Positions 1-5,845 of a stretch of 9,004 nucleotides of DNA are shown here, one piece after another. The position numbers and the translations under genes were made by a program. The stretch is taken from assembly GCA_937958345.1 (NCBI GenBank), contig CALGNW010000334.1, positions 1-9,004 of the forward strand. Direction: 5' to 3'. Each line of letters starts with the position of its first letter. Position 1 is the stretch's first letter. The notes below the pieces were generated by a model that did no database searches, was not told the origin of the DNA, and was given only the letters and a program-made list of their open reading frames with translations. This stretch comes from an uncultured Neomegalonema sp. Its GTDB lineage: Bacteria > Pseudomonadota > Alphaproteobacteria > Rhodobacterales > Rhodobacteraceae.

Positions 1-474
1 GCCGAGTGCCTCTTGTTTGACAAGGCCAAGCCGGATCATATCGCGCCCGTCATCAAAACCTTGTTGGATGCGGGCTGTGCCGTGCGCGGCGATGCGTCCG
101 TCCAAGCCGTCGATGACCGCGTCGAACCCGCCGCAGAGACCGATTTCGGCTTTGAGTTTCTCGACACAATCATCGCTGCAAAATCAGTTGATGGGGTGGA
201 GGGCGCGATTGCTCATATCCGCCAATACAGTTCCAGCCATACCGAAAGCATCATCACCGAAGACGACGCCACCGCCGAGCGGTTCTTTTCCCGCATCGAC
301 AGCGCGATCCTGATGCGCAACGCCTCGACCCAATTTGCCGATGGCGGCGAATTCGGCATGGGCGCGGAAATCGGCATCGCCACCGGAAAAATGCACGCAC
401 GCGGCCCCATCGGAGCGGAACAACTGACCAGCTTCAAATACCTCGTCGAAGCGGAGTGCGCCCTGCGTGATTAA
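1..474 (+). CDS. proA: Gamma-glutamyl phosphate reductase (glutamate-5-semialdehyde dehydrogenase), 3' part
   Basis: This is the C-terminal 157 residues of ProA; the 5' end lies outside the window. ProA reduces gamma-glutamyl phosphate with NADPH to glutamate-5-semialdehyde, the second step of proline synthesis, in the cytoplasm. The frame is open from base 1 and ends at TAA 472-474. The fragment starts in the AECLLFDKAK segment, which in the family follows the catalytic-cysteine region, so that cysteine is not visible here. The family hallmark is the block near the C-terminus: STQFADGGEFGMGAEIGIAT, then KMHARGP and an ELTSFKY-like segment (here QLTSFKY). The family is about 420 residues long, so roughly the last third is present and looks intact. 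An internal TTG at 13 is not a real start, because homology continues upstream of it. Parts of the last 25 codons are duplicated downstream (see the repeat at 559-672). Confidence 0.95.
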   Translation, partial: AECLLFDKAKPDHIAPVIKTLLDAGCAVRGDASVQAVDDRVEPAAETDFGFEFLDTIIAAKSVDGVEGAIAHIRQYSSSHTESIITEDDATAERFFSRIDSAILMRNASTQFADGGEFGMGAEIGIATGKMHARGPIGAEQLTSFKYLVEAECALRD

Positions 475-485
475 TCCCCTGTATC

Positions 486-550
486 TGTCATTCCCGCGAA
501 AGCAGGAATCTCAAACCGTCATAAGACCCCCGGTCAAGCCGGGGATGACG
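486..550. repeat. Bipartite palindromic intergenic repeat, copy A
   Basis: The element starts 11 bp after the proA stop and holds two hairpins. Hairpin 1 is ATTCCCGC-GAAA-GCAGGAAT (490-509), an 8-bp stem with one C/A mismatch and a GAAA loop. Hairpin 2 is CCCCGG-TCAAG-CCGGGG (528-544). The outer ends are also complementary (GTCATTCCC near 487 with GGGGATGAC at 541-549, one G/T wobble), so the whole element can fold as one long stem. Neither hairpin is followed by a T-run, so it does not look like an intrinsic terminator. Elements of the GTCATTCCCGCGAAAGCGGGAATC kind are common intergenic repeats in many proteobacteria. Whether this genome carries many copies cannot be seen here. Confidence 0.85.
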
Positions 551-558
551 CCAAATCG

Positions 559-672
559 CGCGGCCCCATCAAAGCGGAGCGCCGCTGCGTGATTGATCCC
601 CTGCATCTGTCATTCCCGCGAAAGCGGGAATCTCCATCCGCCATAAAGATCCCCGATCAAGTCGGGGATGAC
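559..672. repeat. Diverged duplicate of the proA 3' end plus its downstream repeat
   Basis: Bases 559-570 (CGCGGCCCCATC) match proA bases 400-411 exactly. From 570 the sequence then follows proA and its downstream repeat from 447 to 549. It includes a copy of the stop region (GTGATTGATCCCCTGCATCTG against GTGATTAATCCCCTGTATCTG in proA). Relative to the parent, about 36 bp (proA 411-446) are missing. That gap is bounded in proA by the near-identical short repeats CGGAGCGGA (411-419) and CGAAGCGGA (447-455), as expected for a slippage deletion. The proA-like part is non-functional: read in the parental frame it gives RGPIKAERRCVID with no stop at the expected place. It appears to be a decayed tandem duplication. 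Confidence 0.75.
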
Positions 673-673
673 A
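608..673. repeat. Bipartite palindromic intergenic repeat, copy B
   Basis: This is the second copy of the element at 486-550 and lies inside the duplicated segment. Hairpin 1 is a perfect ATTCCCGC-GAAA-GCGGGAAT (612-631). Hairpin 2 is ATCCCCGA-TCAAG-TCGGGGAT (649-669), with an 8-bp stem. Compared with copy A, hairpin 2 has paired changes (GG/CC became GA/TC) that keep the stem, which suggests the fold is maintained. The outer ends TGTCATTCCC (608-617) and GGGGATGACA (664-673) pair with one wobble. The element ends only 16 bp before the fmt start codon, so it lies in or next to the fmt translation initiation region. Confidence 0.85.
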
Positions 674-689
674 CGGGACAGCACCAACG

Positions 690-1598
690 ATGAAATTAGC
701 TTTCATGGGCAGTCCCGATTTCGCCGTTCCCGCCCTCGACGCCCTCGTCGAAGCGGGGCACGACGTCGCTGCCGTTTACGCACAGCCCCCCCGCCCCGCC
801 GGACGCGGCAAGAAAGACCGACCCACCGCCGTTCACGCCCGCGCTGACGCGTTGGGGCTAGAGGTCCGCACGCCAAAATCCTTGCGCGATCCAGAGGCAC
901 AGGCCGCTTTCGCCGGGCTTGATCTCGATGTTGCGGTGGTCGCGGCCTACGGTCTGATCCTACCTCAGCCCATCCTCGACGCGCCCAAGCATGGCTGTCT
1001 CAACATTCATCCTTCCGCGCTGCCGCGCTGGCGCGGGGCGGCCCCGATCCAGCGCGCGGTGATGGCGGGCGATACCGAAACCCAAATCTGCATCATGCAA
1101 ATGGAGGCGGGCCTCGATACCGGCCCCGTCCTAATGCGCGAGGATGCGGTGATCCGCCCTGACGAGACCGCCGCCGATCTGCAAAATCGACTTGCGGTCG
1201 ATGGCGCGCGCTTGCTGATCAAAGCCCTCGCACAACTCGACAGCCTGACACCGATCCCGCAAGCCGAAGACGGCGTCACGTATGCGGCCAAGATCGACAA
1301 GGCCGAGGCCCGTATCGACTGGACCCTCCCGGCATCGCAAGTGCGCGCGCATATCCACGGCTTATCGCCCTTCCCCGGCGCATGGTGCGAGGTGCAGGGC
1401 GAGCGTCTGAAAATCCACACTGTTGCAGTAGAATCGGCCACGGGCGACCCTGGCACAACGCTCGATGATGCGGGTCTGATTGCCTGCGGCACAGATGCCC
1501 TGCGCCTCATCCGCGTTCAGCGCGCGGGAAAGCCAGCCATGGCGTTAGAGGCCGTATTGAACGGCTTTCCGCTTCCGGCGGGTGAAACCCTCGCATAA
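690..1598 (+). CDS. fmt: Methionyl-tRNA formyltransferase
   Basis: Fmt transfers a formyl group from 10-formyl-tetrahydrofolate to Met-tRNAfMet, making the initiator tRNA for translation. The protein has 302 residues, close to the usual 305-315. The N-terminal MKLAFMGSPDFAVPAL opens the formyltransferase Rossmann domain. The catalytic set is present: Asn105 and His107 in CLNIHPSALPRWRGAAPIQ, and Asp143 in MEAGLDTGPVL. The C-terminal OB-like tRNA-binding domain covers roughly residues 205-300 and includes the typical YAAKIDKAEARIDW segment. The ATG at 690 fits the family N-terminus. Its ribosome binding site is weak, with only GGGA at 675-678. In many bacteria fmt follows def (peptide deformylase); here its upstream neighbour is proA and a repeat-filled gap, so def must lie elsewhere. 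Confidence 0.97.
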   Translation: MKLAFMGSPDFAVPALDALVEAGHDVAAVYAQPPRPAGRGKKDRPTAVHARADALGLEVRTPKSLRDPEAQAAFAGLDLDVAVVAAYGLILPQPILDAPKHGCLNIHPSALPRWRGAAPIQRAVMAGDTETQICIMQMEAGLDTGPVLMREDAVIRPDETAADLQNRLAVDGARLLIKALAQLDSLTPIPQAEDGVTYAAKIDKAEARIDWTLPASQVRAHIHGLSPFPGAWCEVQGERLKIHTVAVESATGDPGTTLDDAGLIACGTDALRLIRVQRAGKPAMALEAVLNGFPLPAGETLA

Positions 1599-1650
1599 CG
1601 CGTTCACAGCCCCTACATACGCTGGATAGCGGACAAAAGGAGCGCGGCGC

Positions 1651-1875
1651 ATGTTTTTCATTCTTTTCATCATCATCGGTGCAGTGCTCGGCTATGTCGC
1701 GGCCCCGCGTGTCCGGATTGAACCAATGATAGGCGGCGGTCTCGGGGCAGTCGGCGGATTAATCGGCGGTGCTGTGTTGAAGTTTCTTTTCCCGTTAATT
1801 CTGGGTCTTGTCGGCGCGGCCTTAGGCGCACTCATTTTAATTTACGGGTATAAAGAATACCAGAAACGAAGCTAA
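1651..1875 (+). CDS. Small glycine-rich membrane protein, function unknown
   Basis: This 74-residue protein is almost entirely hydrophobic. Helix 1 is about residues 2-17 (FFILFIIIGAVLGYVAA). A short basic/acidic hinge, PRVRIEP, follows. Helix 2 is glycine-rich (IGGGLGAVGGLIGGAVL, about 27-43), and helix 3 is about 47-66 (LFPLILGLVGAALGALILIY). The tail YKEYQKRS is polar and basic. The GxxxG-like spacing in helices 2 and 3 suggests tight helix packing or oligomers. A strong ribosome binding site, AAAGGAG (1636-1642), supports the ATG at 1651. The layout resembles the small GlsB/YeaQ/YmgE-type membrane proteins, but the match is too loose to assign the family. It starts 52 bp after fmt and could be read from the fmt transcript. 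Confidence 0.75.
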   Translation: MFFILFIIIGAVLGYVAAPRVRIEPMIGGGLGAVGGLIGGAVLKFLFPLILGLVGAALGALILIYGYKEYQKRS

Positions 1876-1906
1876 TCTCCGACTTGCCCGATCCGGATTA
1901 AATTAA

Positions 1907-1948
1907 ATGCAAGTGCATTATATTTACTATTCAATTACTTGGTATACT
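1907..1948 (+). promoter_or_regulatory. Predicted promoter of the histidine kinase, with an upstream dyad
   Basis: The region between 1876 and 2001 is distinctly AT-rich. It contains TGGTATACT at 1940-1948, an extended -10 (TG at 1940-1941, one base, then TATACT at 1943-1948). No good -35 lies at the right distance (ATATTT near 1920), which is usual for extended -10 promoters. The start of transcription would be near 1955. Just upstream lies the dyad ATGCA-AG-TGCAT (1907-1918), placed around -37 to -48, where an activator could bind. A shorter palindrome, ATCCGGAT, is at 1891-1898. This is prediction from sequence only. Confidence 0.5.
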
Positions 1949-1986
1949 TAATTCTTTATCAGGTCCATGCGCCTACCCTTGGTGAC

Positions 1987-1993
1987 GGGGAGG
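1987..1993 (+). promoter_or_regulatory. Ribosome binding site that sets the histidine kinase start at GTG 2002
   Basis: GGGGAGG lies 8 nt before the GTG at 2002. The longer open frame from TTG 1939 has no Shine-Dalgarno sequence and would begin upstream of the predicted transcription start near 1955. Its extra 21 residues look like translated leader. Confidence 0.75.
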
Positions 1994-2001
1994 CGGATGT
2001 T

Positions 2002-3135
2002 GTGTTAATCAAATTTGACATTTGGGATATTGCAAAGCGGTTCAAGCCCGCAAGCTTCAGTCTTTTGTGCATCGCCGTTGCAACGTTTCTTGCCGTTTCG
2101 GTTTCGCATCTATTCTGGTACGCGCTGACAGGCGCAGTACCTGACGGCCTCACGATTGTCGCGGGCGGCGCTGCAATTATCGTAGCGTTGCCGCTCGTTA
2201 ATTTTTTCACAGACTCGGTCTACAGCCTGCACAACGCGAACGAGCGACTGCTGAATACCAAGACCAAGCTGAATTTCAAAAACGAAGAACTCGCAAAAAC
2301 ACGCGACGCTGTGTCCGAGTTGAACATGGACTTGGAGGCACGCGTCGCCGCCCGCACCGCAGAATTGGAGGCGGCGCTTCGCGAGGCTGAGAAAGCGAAC
2401 GCTTCGAAATCAATTTTTCTCGCGAACATGAGCCACGAACTACGGACACCGCTAAACGCGATCATCGGATACGCCGAGATGATCGCCAACCGTCACAAAT
2501 TATTTGCCGACATGCCCTCTGAAAGGCTCGACGATTACGCGACCGCCATTTTCGCATCCGGCCATCATCTCAACGCCATGGTCAATGACTTGCTGGACCT
2601 CTCGCGTATCGAGTTTGAACAATTCGACTATGAACCGGTCGCGATCCCGGCCAAAGACCTGATCAATGAAGTCCTCGCAGAACTCGGTCCGAAGATGATC
2701 GCTCGCCATCAGACCGTCGACATAGAATTGGCGGGTGACGACGTCACCCTCTATTCGGACCGCCGTGCGACGCATCAGATCCTGACAAATCTGTTGTCGA
2801 ACGCGCTGAAATATTCCCATGAAGGTCAAAGCGTTACAATTTCGGTCGAGCGCGCCGCGACCATGACCAGCTTGATCGTCACCGATTACGGTATCGGCAT
2901 GTCCGAAGACTCAATCGCGAAGGCAACCGAACCATTCTCACGGTTTTCCAATGCCCATATTGCATCGGGCGAAAGCATCGGTCTGGGGCTTTCGATCGTG
3001 AATAAACTCTGCAATGTTTTGGGCAGTAAACTTTCGCTCAACAGCATCGACGGCAGCGGTACGATCGCCCGCGTCGATTTTCCAAGCCGCTCGTTGCAAG
3101 TCGATACGGCCCCGGCACTCGCACTCGCCAGCTGA
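2002..3135 (+). CDS. Membrane-bound sensor histidine kinase (HisKA + HATPase_c), orphan
   Basis: This 377-residue protein, counted from the GTG start, would sense a signal at the membrane, phosphorylate its own histidine and pass the phosphate to a response regulator. Two membrane segments lie at about residues 17-42 and 50-69, with a very short loop between them, so there is almost no periplasmic sensor. A coiled-coil linker spans about 75-135 (LEARVAARTAELEAALREAEK). The H-box is SHELRTPLNAIIGYAEM with His145. The N-box is HQILTNLLSNALKYS (258-272, key Asn263 and Asn267), the G1 box DYGIGM (295-300), the F-box EPFSRF (310-315) and the G2 box GESIGLGLSIV (323-333). All catalytic boxes are intact. 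No response regulator lies next to it, so the partner is unknown. The gene converges on the next one, with only 6 bp between stop codons. Confidence 0.9.
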   Translation: MLIKFDIWDIAKRFKPASFSLLCIAVATFLAVSVSHLFWYALTGAVPDGLTIVAGGAAIIVALPLVNFFTDSVYSLHNANERLLNTKTKLNFKNEELAKTRDAVSELNMDLEARVAARTAELEAALREAEKANASKSIFLANMSHELRTPLNAIIGYAEMIANRHKLFADMPSERLDDYATAIFASGHHLNAMVNDLLDLSRIEFEQFDYEPVAIPAKDLINEVLAELGPKMIARHQTVDIELAGDDVTLYSDRRATHQILTNLLSNALKYSHEGQSVTISVERAATMTSLIVTDYGIGMSEDSIAKATEPFSRFSNAHIASGESIGLGLSIVNKLCNVLGSKLSLNSIDGSGTIARVDFPSRSLQVDTAPALALAS

Positions 3136-3141
3136 TCAGGG

Positions 3142-4080
3142 TCAGGCCCGTCCGTGCGGTTCCAGAAAATCAATCTCCGGCCCCGCAGGGACGACACCGC
3201 TCCCGTTTATCATCCGATGCGATGCATAATAATGGTACTGGATATGATCGAAATGCGTCGTCCCGGCGATACCCGGCATCTGATACAGCTCACGGGTATA
3301 GGCCCATAAGTTCGGATACTCGCGCAGGTCCCGGATGTTGCATTTGAAATGCCCGACATAGACTTTGTCGAACCGGATGAGGGTCGTGAACAGCCGCCAA
3401 TCCGCCTCGGTAATCGTCTCACCGCAGAGGAAGCGATTGGCGGCGAGGATGCTCTCTAACCAATCCAGCGCCACGAAAAGCGCCCGCAGGTTTTCCTCAT
3501 AGACCTTTTGCTTGGTCGCAAACCCGGTTTTGTAAACGCCGTTATTCACATCGGAGTAAACCCGCGCATTGATCGCATCAATCTGGTCACGCAGCGCGTC
3601 GGGATAAAGATCAGGCCCGCTCGCAAGATCACCAAACCCGCTGTTCATCATCCGAATAATCTCGGAGGATTCATTAGACACGATTGTCTCGCGCGTCTTG
3701 TCCCACAGGATCGGCACGGTCACCCGCCCCGAATAGTCCGGCATCGCTCGGGTATAAAGCTGATGCGTGAAATCGAACCCGTACAGCCGGTCTCCGGTCG
3801 CACCTGCGAAGTCCGCCCCGAACTCCCAGCCGTTTTCCAGCATCAACGGGTGAACGGCACTGACGTCTATATGCTCTGTCAGTCCTTTCAGCGTCCGAAA
3901 GATCAGCGCGCGGTGGGCCCACGGGCAGGCGTAGGAAACATACAAGTGATAGCGCCCCGACTCCGCGGGGTGCTCTGCGTCTCCGATCCAGTTGCGAAAC
4001 GCGGCTTCACTGCGTTTGAAGGACCCGTCCGACGTATCGTACCACTGGTCTTTCCATTCACCGTTTACGAGCAGACCCAC
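3142..4080 (-). CDS. yqjG: S-glutathionyl-(chloro)hydroquinone reductase (YqjG/PcpF/ECM4 family)
   Basis: Enzymes of this family (xi-class glutathione transferases) use glutathione to reduce glutathionyl-hydroquinones back to hydroquinones, a repair step for quinone adducts in the cytoplasm. The protein has 312 residues; E. coli YqjG has 328. It starts MGLLVNGEWKDQWYDT and contains the active-site motif YACPWAHR with catalytic Cys52. Further family blocks are HPLMLENGWEF, YSGRVTVPILWD, IVSNESSEIIRM, NNGVYKTGFAT and YQMPGIAGTTHFDHI. The thioredoxin-fold domain is N-terminal and the helical domain starts near residue 165. The start is a GTG (4080-4078) with the strong ribosome binding site AAGGAG (4091-4086). 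It begins 13 bp after the hydrolase gene, so the two are probably one operon and may be translationally coupled. No gap large enough for a terminator separates its end from the converging kinase gene. Confidence 0.93.
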   Translation of the reverse strand: MGLLVNGEWKDQWYDTSDGSFKRSEAAFRNWIGDAEHPAESGRYHLYVSYACPWAHRALIFRTLKGLTEHIDVSAVHPLMLENGWEFGADFAGATGDRLYGFDFTHQLYTRAMPDYSGRVTVPILWDKTRETIVSNESSEIIRMMNSGFGDLASGPDLYPDALRDQIDAINARVYSDVNNGVYKTGFATKQKVYEENLRALFVALDWLESILAANRFLCGETITEADWRLFTTLIRFDKVYVGHFKCNIRDLREYPNLWAYTRELYQMPGIAGTTHFDHIQYHYYASHRMINGSGVVPAGPEIDFLEPHGRA

Positions 4081-4093
4081 GGGCTCTCCTTAC

Positions 4094-4981
4094 TTAAGTC
4101 AGGTATTTCTCAAACCAGGCAATCGTCCGGTCCCACGCGAGCTCGGCCTGCGCCTCGTCGTAACGCGGCGTCGAATCGTTATGGAACCCGTGGTTCGCAT
4201 TCGGGTAAATATATGCCTCATAGGTTTTGTCATGCGCATCCAGCGCGTCCCGATACGCGGGCCAGCCTTCGTTGATGCGTGTGTCCAATTCGCCAAGCTG
4301 GATCAGCAAGGGCGCCTGAATTTTCGGCACGTCCACGGCGGCGGCATGTCGACCATAGAACGGGACCGACGCCGCCATTTCCGGATAGGCCACGGCCAGC
4401 GCGTTGCAGACACCGCCACCATAACAGAATCCGACTGCCCCGACCTTGCCGGTAGAATCTTCACGTTCGAGCAGATGTTCGAAACCGGCGAAGAAATCAT
4501 TCATCAGCTTTTCGCGATCAACAGTACGTTGCAACTCTTTGCCATCCGCATCATTGCCGGGATACCCGCCGACCGACGTCAACCCGTCAGGCGCAAGCGC
4601 CATAAATCCGGCCTTGGCAACCCGCCGCGCCACATCTTCGATATAGGGATTGAGGCCCCGGTTTTCGTGGATCACCAAAACAGCAGGCAGCGGTCCGGTC
4701 GCCTTTGCGGGCTTGACCAGATACCCGCGCACATCTCCCGTTCCGTTCGGCGAGGCGTAGGTGATGTACTCGGGCGTAATATCAGGATCATTGAACGACA
4801 CCTGCTCGGCGAGCGCATAGTCAGGGCTCAGCATCGACAGCAGCGCCGCGGCGGTCACTCCGCCAACAGCAAACCGCTTCGCCTTGTCCAGAAATTCGCG
4901 TTTGGTGATCTTTCCGTGCGCGTAAAAGTCATACAGATCGAGAAGGTCCTGATCGAAGTCCTTGGCTGTCATACGCTTCAT
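4094..4981 (-). CDS. Dienelactone hydrolase family protein with signal peptide (YghX type)
   Basis: This is an alpha/beta hydrolase of the dienelactone hydrolase family, 295 residues long. The Cys-Asp-His triad is visible: Cys186 in GFCYGGGV, Asp233 in GELDTRI and His264 in NANHGFH. Glu106 of HENRG is the family's usual partner of the cysteine. The N-terminus holds a hydrophobic stretch after TKREFLDKAKRF (residues 26-37), then VGGVTAAALLSML and ALA near 56-58. This is a Tat-like signal with KR in place of RR, so export to the periplasm is likely. The sequence closely resembles E. coli YghX as I remember it. The natural substrate is unknown; the family name does not prove a role in chlorocatechol breakdown. 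The ATG at 4981 is chosen over the frame that opens at 5083 because AGAGG (4993-4989) lies 7 nt before it and family similarity begins there. Confidence 0.9.
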   Translation of the reverse strand: MKRMTAKDFDQDLLDLYDFYAHGKITKREFLDKAKRFAVGGVTAAALLSMLSPDYALAEQVSFNDPDITPEYITYASPNGTGDVRGYLVKPAKATGPLPAVLVIHENRGLNPYIEDVARRVAKAGFMALAPDGLTSVGGYPGNDADGKELQRTVDREKLMNDFFAGFEHLLEREDSTGKVGAVGFCYGGGVCNALAVAYPEMAASVPFYGRHAAAVDVPKIQAPLLIQLGELDTRINEGWPAYRDALDAHDKTYEAYIYPNANHGFHNDSTPRYDEAQAELAWDRTIAWFEKYLT

Positions 4982-5075
4982 GGTGAATCCTCTTTTCCTG
5001 TTACCGGAGAAGTAGACCGATTCAACGAACAGACAATTCAGCAGCGAAATTCTAGACCGGCAATCTGATAGAGCG

Positions 5076-5720
5076 TCAACCAAGGTGCGACGTAACCCAC
5101 CCCTGCATAATCGGGTGGCGGACCTCCAGTTCAGTGGTCACAGCTTCGAACGTATCGAGCCATTGACGGTACTCGGTCACGCGCGCGGGCCACTCAATCG
5201 GTGCTTTCAGCCCACCGCAAATCGCGTCGATCCAATCAAACGTCACCGGCAATCCGCAATCACCAAGTGTCATCATATCGGTCGGTGCAAGCGGGTCTTC
5301 CAGCATCCGCGCAAGCTGCGCCAGCCGCGCTGTCACGCCGTCTGTCGCCGCGTCAATGTCTTCGGCGGAACCGCCCCCCGCCTTGACGATAGGGAACAAC
5401 GCACGCAGCGCCGGCTCCAGCCGCGTGTCATGGAACCGCGACCGCTCTCGCGCCTTTGATCTCTGGTCCAGCGCAACCGGCATCATCGGCGGATCAGGAA
5501 AGGCTTCTTCGATGTATTCGGCAATCGCTTCACTGTCGCTAAGGACAAGGTCACCGTGAACGAGTGCAGGCAAATTTCCCGAAGGGACAATTTGTTTATA
5601 CGCGTCCGACCCGCCACCACCGACAGGCGGCTCTTCGCGAAACGCCAAACCCTTGTGGCGCAGAAGAATCCGTGTCTTGGCGCAATAAAGACTGTGGTCG
5701 GTCGCATAGAGAAGAAGCAT
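5076..5720 (-). CDS. Glutathione S-transferase family protein
   Basis: This cytosolic glutathione S-transferase has 214 residues, the usual length. The N-terminal thioredoxin-like domain (about 1-78) has the active-site region ATDHSLYCAKTRILL with Ser10 and Cys13, the cis-proline in GNLPALV (Pro51) and the glutathione-binding SDSEAIAEYIE segment (Asp62-Ser63). The all-helical C-terminal domain includes TLGDCGLPVTFDWI, with the conserved helix-capping Asp154. Substrate cannot be predicted; such proteins may conjugate glutathione to electrophiles or reduce mixed disulfides. The ATG at 5720 follows AAGG about 10 nt upstream, a modest ribosome binding site. It is followed by the hydrolase gene after 94 bp on the same strand, so it may head the detoxification group, though the hydrolase could have its own promoter. 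Confidence 0.88.
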   Translation of the reverse strand: MLLLYATDHSLYCAKTRILLRHKGLAFREEPPVGGGGSDAYKQIVPSGNLPALVHGDLVLSDSEAIAEYIEEAFPDPPMMPVALDQRSKARERSRFHDTRLEPALRALFPIVKAGGGSAEDIDAATDGVTARLAQLARMLEDPLAPTDMMTLGDCGLPVTFDWIDAICGGLKAPIEWPARVTEYRQWLDTFEAVTTELEVRHPIMQGWVTSHLG

Positions 5721-5762
5721 AAAAGGAAACCGCCTTGTTGGCGTTATTCAGCGCAAGTTTTA

Positions 5763-5790
5763 AGGGTCGGCCCGTAAACAGGCTGACCCT
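5763..5790 (-). terminator. Hairpin between the binding-protein gene and the GST gene, possible terminator
   Basis: On the plus strand AGGGTCGGCC (5763-5772) pairs with GGCTGACCCT (5781-5790) around an 8-nt loop: 10 bp with one G/T wobble. Read on the minus strand the stem has one A/C mismatch and is followed by TTAAAACTT, a poor T-run. It may end the transcript of the binding-protein gene. Confidence is low because the tail is weak. Confidence 0.3.
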
Positions 5791-5802
5791 CGTTCGTTGA
5801 TG

Positions 5803-5835
5803 CGTTCAGGCGACCCTCGCCGCCGGGTGTGAACG
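5803..5835. other. Inverted repeat just after the binding-protein stop codon
   Basis: CGTTCA (5803-5808) pairs with TGAACG (5830-5835). Inside it, either GGCG/CGCC or ACCC/GGGT can form a second short stem. It starts 10 nt beyond the binding-protein stop codon in the direction of transcription. It has no T-run, so it may protect the mRNA 3' end or help a Rho-dependent stop. Together with the hairpin at 5763-5790 it accounts for most of the 125-bp gap. Confidence 0.35.
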
Positions 5836-5845
5836 TCTGACATGT

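Noticed and set aside
490..544. Intrinsic terminator for proA
   Set aside because: The stems are good but no T-run follows either of them, and the element recurs before fmt, so it reads as a dispersed repeat.
486..673. CRISPR array suggested by two similar repeats with intervening sequence
   Set aside because: There are only two diverged copies of about 65 bp, each internally palindromic twice, and the sequence between them derives from proA. This is not a repeat-spacer pattern.
2002..3135. Truncated or degenerate kinase
   Set aside because: All of the H, N, G1, F and G2 boxes are present in order and the protein ends at a normal distance after the ATPase domain.
3508..4275. Plus-strand open frame of 255 codons opposite the hydroquinone reductase
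   Set aside because: It is antisense to a conserved gene and has no family resemblance or ribosome binding site worth noting.
4870..4910. KR in place of RR in the Tat-like signal of the hydrolase as a novelty
   Set aside because: As I recall, E. coli YghX has the same KREFL arrangement, so it looks like a normal trait of this subfamily.
3992..5068. Long plus-strand open frame of 358 codons opposite the hydrolase gene
   Set aside because: It runs antisense to two genes with clear families and intact catalytic residues. Its translation is rich in Arg, His and Ile and shows no recognisable domain, as expected for a shadow of GC-rich coding DNA.
4982..5083. N-terminal extension of the hydrolase from 5083
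   Set aside because: The 34 extra residues show no family similarity and would overlap the GST gene end. The ATG at 4981 has a good ribosome binding site.
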